Below the pieces are notes generated by a model. The model saw nothing but the letters and a program-made list of their open reading frames with translations. It was not told the DNA's origin and ran no database searches. Of a stretch of 64,000 nt of DNA, positions 61,191-64,000 are shown piece by piece. The stretch comes from Jacaranda mimosifolia (taxonomy: Eukaryota; Streptophyta; Magnoliopsida; Lamiales; Bignoniaceae), in the NCBI GenBank assembly GCA_018894105.1, contig CM032131.1, forward strand, positions 4,180,501-4,244,500. The letters run 5' to 3'. The position numbers were made by a program, and so were the translations under genes. The first letter of the stretch is position 1, and every line of letters begins with the position of its first letter.

Positions 61191-61780
61191 AGGTCACTAC
61201 CAAAAAAATGAGCTTTAGTGACCGAATTTTAGTGACCGATTGGTGATCAATTTAAATATAATATTTTAAAAAAATTAGTGACGGATTAGTGACTGATCAG
61301 TGACCGAATTAGTTACCGAACTCTTTTTTCAGTCACTAAATTTAGTGACCACACAAAGCGGTCACTAATTCGGTCACTAATTAGTGACCGAATAAAGAGT
61401 TCGGTCACTAATTGATCACCACGTTTTTCAATTAATAACCGGTCACAAATATAAAATTTTATTTTTTGCATATTCTTGTAATATGAAAGCATAAAATTTA
61501 TGTAACACTTATATAAGTAATAAAATATTGTGTTTTCTATTATCATATATATATTTGATAATAATATATGTATATATAAAATATATAAAAATATACGTAC
61601 ATATACAAATATATAACCACTAAATATTTCTATATAATATCCATATAATTGAACATTAATTTATTAATATATATAGATACACAAAGAAATAAACAAGAAT
61701 GATATTCTTATACAAAGAAAAAAAATGAGAATTAATTAATATATACACATCAATAATATATATATACATGTATTATGAGT

Positions 61781-62495
61781 AAATAAATACTTATAATATA
61801 ATTAATAATATTTTATATTAATTCGTATGTATAATCATATATGCGTATTATCATATATATGTGTAATCTATGTATTACTATAAATAGTAATAAATATTAG
61901 TATTTATTAAAAACTATTTATTATACAAAAAAAGAAAAAAAAACTATTTATTACTATACATATTAGTGTGTATATACTATTTTTAATATGTTTATAATAT
62001 ATTAGGATAAAATATACCTAAAATTTAAAAGTAATAGTTATAAATAAATATTTATAATATAATTAATAATATTATATATTAATTTGTATGTATAAGTATA
62101 TATACATATACCATATATGTGTGTAAACTATTTACTACTATAAACCATAATAAATATTAGTATTTATTATATATAAAAAAACTATTTATCACTATGCATA
62201 TTAGTATGTATATACTATTTTTAATATGTTTATAATATATTATGATAAAATATACCTAAAATTTAAAAGTAATAGTTATAAATAAATATTTATAATATAA
62301 TTAATAATATTATATATTAATTTGTATGTATAAGTATATATACATATACCATATATATGTGTAAACTATTTACTACTATAAACAATAATAAATATTAGTA
62401 TTTATTATATATAAAAAAACTATTTATCACTATGCATATTAGTATGTATATACTATTTTTAATATGTTTATAATATATTATGATAAAATATACCT
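61781..62495. repeat. Three tandem 238-bp units inside the CACTA element
   Basis: The word ACCTAAAATTTAAAAG recurs with its CCT ending at 62019, 62257 and 62495, exactly 238 bp apart each time. The last two units are nearly identical. The first (from about 61781) has more differences and a short A-rich insertion near 61930. Two near-identical copies next to a diverged one suggest that the last duplication is recent. Confidence 0.9.
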
Positions 62496-62699
62496 AAAAT
62501 TTAAAAGTAATAGTTATAAATAAAAAATACAGTGCGTTATTATATTGAATAAATATTACACAAATATTAAATGAATAATTGCTATTTTTGTTAAATTTTA
62601 AAATGAAAAATAATAGTAACTTATACATAAGAATATTATAATTACTTTTTAATTTATATTATATATTATATTATTGAGACAAATGTATGAAAATGTATG

Positions 62700-62753
62700 T
62701 GGTGTAGTGGTCAGTTACTCATTTGAGCATAGCAAAGGTCTTGAGTTCGAATC
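62700..62753 (+). ncRNA. tRNA-like segment with Pol III A and B boxes inside a CACTA element
   Basis: A box TGGTGTAGTGG (62700-62710) and B box GTTCGAATC (62745-62753) match the consensus words with 45 nt between their starts. As with the copy at 47277-47330, the arms do not pair well enough for a tRNA gene, so this is a tRNA-derived remnant. It points toward the nearer CACTA end. Confidence 0.5.
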
Positions 62754-63025
62754 TAGGAGGAAGCAAAGTTGAAGAGAAATATTTTAAATTTTTTTTTAAA
62801 ATAATTAGTGACCGTCATTTCGGTCACTAATCGGTCACTAATCAGCGACCGATAAAAGTCGGTCACTAATTAGTGACCGAATTAGTGACCGAGACAAATT
62901 AGTGATGAGGGTTTTAGTGACCGATCCGATTGATCACTAAATCGGTCACTAAACCTGTTAGTGATCGAATTTTGCATATTTAGTGACTGATTTTTCGGTC
63001 ACTAATATCCTTTTTTGTTGTAGTG

Positions 63026-63320
63026 GGTGTTATGCCTAGATAAGTTCAGTTTGATTGGTATCAGGTGGTTATGCCTGGGTAAGTTCAGTTTGATTGTATA
63101 AGTTTGATCTTATATGCTTAGGTAAGTTTTGTATTAAGTTGATATACTTGGGTAAGTTCTGTACCAGGTTGTCAGGCCTGGTAAGTTTAGTTTGGTTCGA
63201 TTGGGTAACTTTGATTCAGTTTGGTTGGTATAAGTTCTGTACCAGGTTGTCATGCCTGGGTAAGCTTAAATCAGTTCGATTGGTATAAGTTCTGTACTAG
63301 GTTATCATACCTGGGTAAGT
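63026..63320 (+). repeat. Minisatellite in the LTR, part 2
   Basis: Continuation of the GTACCAGG..GCCTGGGTAAGTT array after the CACTA insertion. The array therefore predates the insertion. Confidence 0.75.
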
Positions 63321-64000
63321 ATAGTTCGGTATATTTGATATAAGATTGTTCTGATATTCGACTGTATCCTGACCGATAGACTGTTTTCCAGACTGTCTGA
63401 TTGTTGCATGACCATTTGACTGTATCCTGATATGTTTCTATTTGAACTGTTAAACTATGATCTGCTCAGTTGATTCATCCTCGACAGATCCCCATTGCCT
63501 ATGATTACATTTATCCCTCACTAAGTCCTTTGGACTCCCCCCGCCCCCATTTATCTTTGATTTTTCTTAGACAAGAACAAGTGATGGATTTGGATCGGTG
63601 AAGGAAATTTTGCTATAGAATGGATGTGTATATTGTATATGGGTTCCCTTGAATGCTAAGTCTCATCTTAGAAATGTTGTGATATGAAAAATGAAATTAT
63701 GAAAGGCATGTATATATATTATGTTGGATGTTATGAGATCTTTAATGGTATGTACTTAGTATTTTGATGAGGTTATTAAGTTTGAAATCCGCTGCTATAT
63801 GCCTCTGATAGTTTTGAAAAAAAATAAATTCTGATGGGATATTGACTATATTGCTTATTTATGAATTAAGATATAAACTTGAACTAGAGTGACATTCCGA
63901 CTTTTGGGCTATATCCCTAGTATGGTGCTACATTAACTACATATTAAATTGTTTAAATAAATTCATATAGTATTCATCGTCAAATTATGACATCGTAACA

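Larger units (their letters stand above)
61195..63025. mobile_element. Non-autonomous CACTA element, perfect GGT duplication
   Basis: The left end is CACTACCAAAAAAATGAGC and the right end, complemented, CACTACAACAAAAAAGGATA. GGT flanks both sides (61192-61194 and 63026-63028). About 200 bp at each end carries dense TTAGTGACCG/CGGTCACTAA repeats in both orientations. The middle is A/T-rich and holds a tandem repeat of three 238-bp units and a tRNA-like box pair. There is no transposase. The minus-strand frame at 61313-61546 lies in the subterminal repeats. Confidence 0.93.
58885..63932 (+). mobile_element. Solo LTR of the long-LTR Gypsy family, split by a CACTA element; duplication TTAAC
   Basis: Starts TATAACACCCCTAAAATTCAG and ends ATGGTGCTACA. 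TTAAC flanks it exactly (58880-58884 and 63933-63937). The LTR shares its start with the copy at 22457 and the CCCTCACTAAGTC block (63517) with the copies at 12481 and 19227. Removing the CACTA element gives about 3.2 kb. A GC-rich gene-like block (59220-59720) and a minisatellite (60770-61190 and 63026-63320) lie within. Small frames at 59350-59743, 60732-61156 and 63094-63288 belong to the LTR. Confidence 0.9.

Noticed and set aside
61313..61546. A minus-strand frame in the CACTA left subterminal zone
   Set aside because: Its C-terminal half is TTAGTGACCG repeats and the rest A/T-rich DNA, so it is not a gene.

Overview
The window looks like plant nuclear DNA from a eudicot. It is very AT-rich, has GT-AG spliced genes, and is mostly transposable elements nested in one another. 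The only recognisable host genes are a plant elicitor-peptide precursor (PROPEP type) and a divergent pair of class III secretory peroxidases. The asterid-like Pep C-terminus and the long Gypsy LTRs beginning TGTAACACCC would suit an asterid such as a member of the Lamiales, but that placement is inference.

Layout. 1-9962: a Tourist-like MITE with TAA duplications, a CACTA right end, a decayed 4-kb hAT element with a broken transposase gene, and a truncated minus-strand Gypsy LTR. 9963-12870: a 2.9-kb solo LTR. 12871-14860: a hAT-like relic carrying a Mutator-type fold-back element with a perfect 9-bp duplication. 14860-17536: low-content intergenic DNA. 17537-17887: the PROPEP-like gene on the minus strand. 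18816-22457: a minus-strand Gypsy 5' LTR with primer-binding site, containing a hAT MITE with a perfect 8-bp duplication. 24.6-25.5 kb: another hAT MITE. 26.2-26.5 kb: a small secreted-like reading frame of unknown role.

Peroxidase locus, 28.1-39.5 kb. Copy 1 (minus, three exons) is complete except that its start codon reads AAG. Copy 2 (plus) keeps its ATG, but has two single-base deletions in exon 2, an in-frame stop in exon 3, and a Copia element (33663-39137, duplication ATCCC) inside exon 3. The two copies face away from each other and keep matching TATA boxes. About 140 bp past copy 2 sits a second Copia insertion (39653-52301, duplication CTATA). It holds its own decayed pol on the minus strand and a plus-strand Copia, which in turn carries a non-autonomous CACTA element (46875-48056).

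52579-57782 is a 5.2-kb CACTA element (duplication TAT) that contains an intron-bearing, gene-like segment. 58885-63932 is a solo LTR (duplication TTAAC) split by a 1.8-kb CACTA element (61195-63025, duplication GGT) with three 238-bp internal repeats. Two of the CACTA elements carry tRNA-like Pol III box pairs with the same 45-nt spacing.

I see no operon, CRISPR, rRNA or canonical tRNA gene. Working host genes are probably limited to the PROPEP gene and possibly peroxidase copy 1 and the small 26.2-kb frame. All retroelement and transposase reading frames here are broken. Boundaries supported by target-site duplications are firm to the base; others are approximate.
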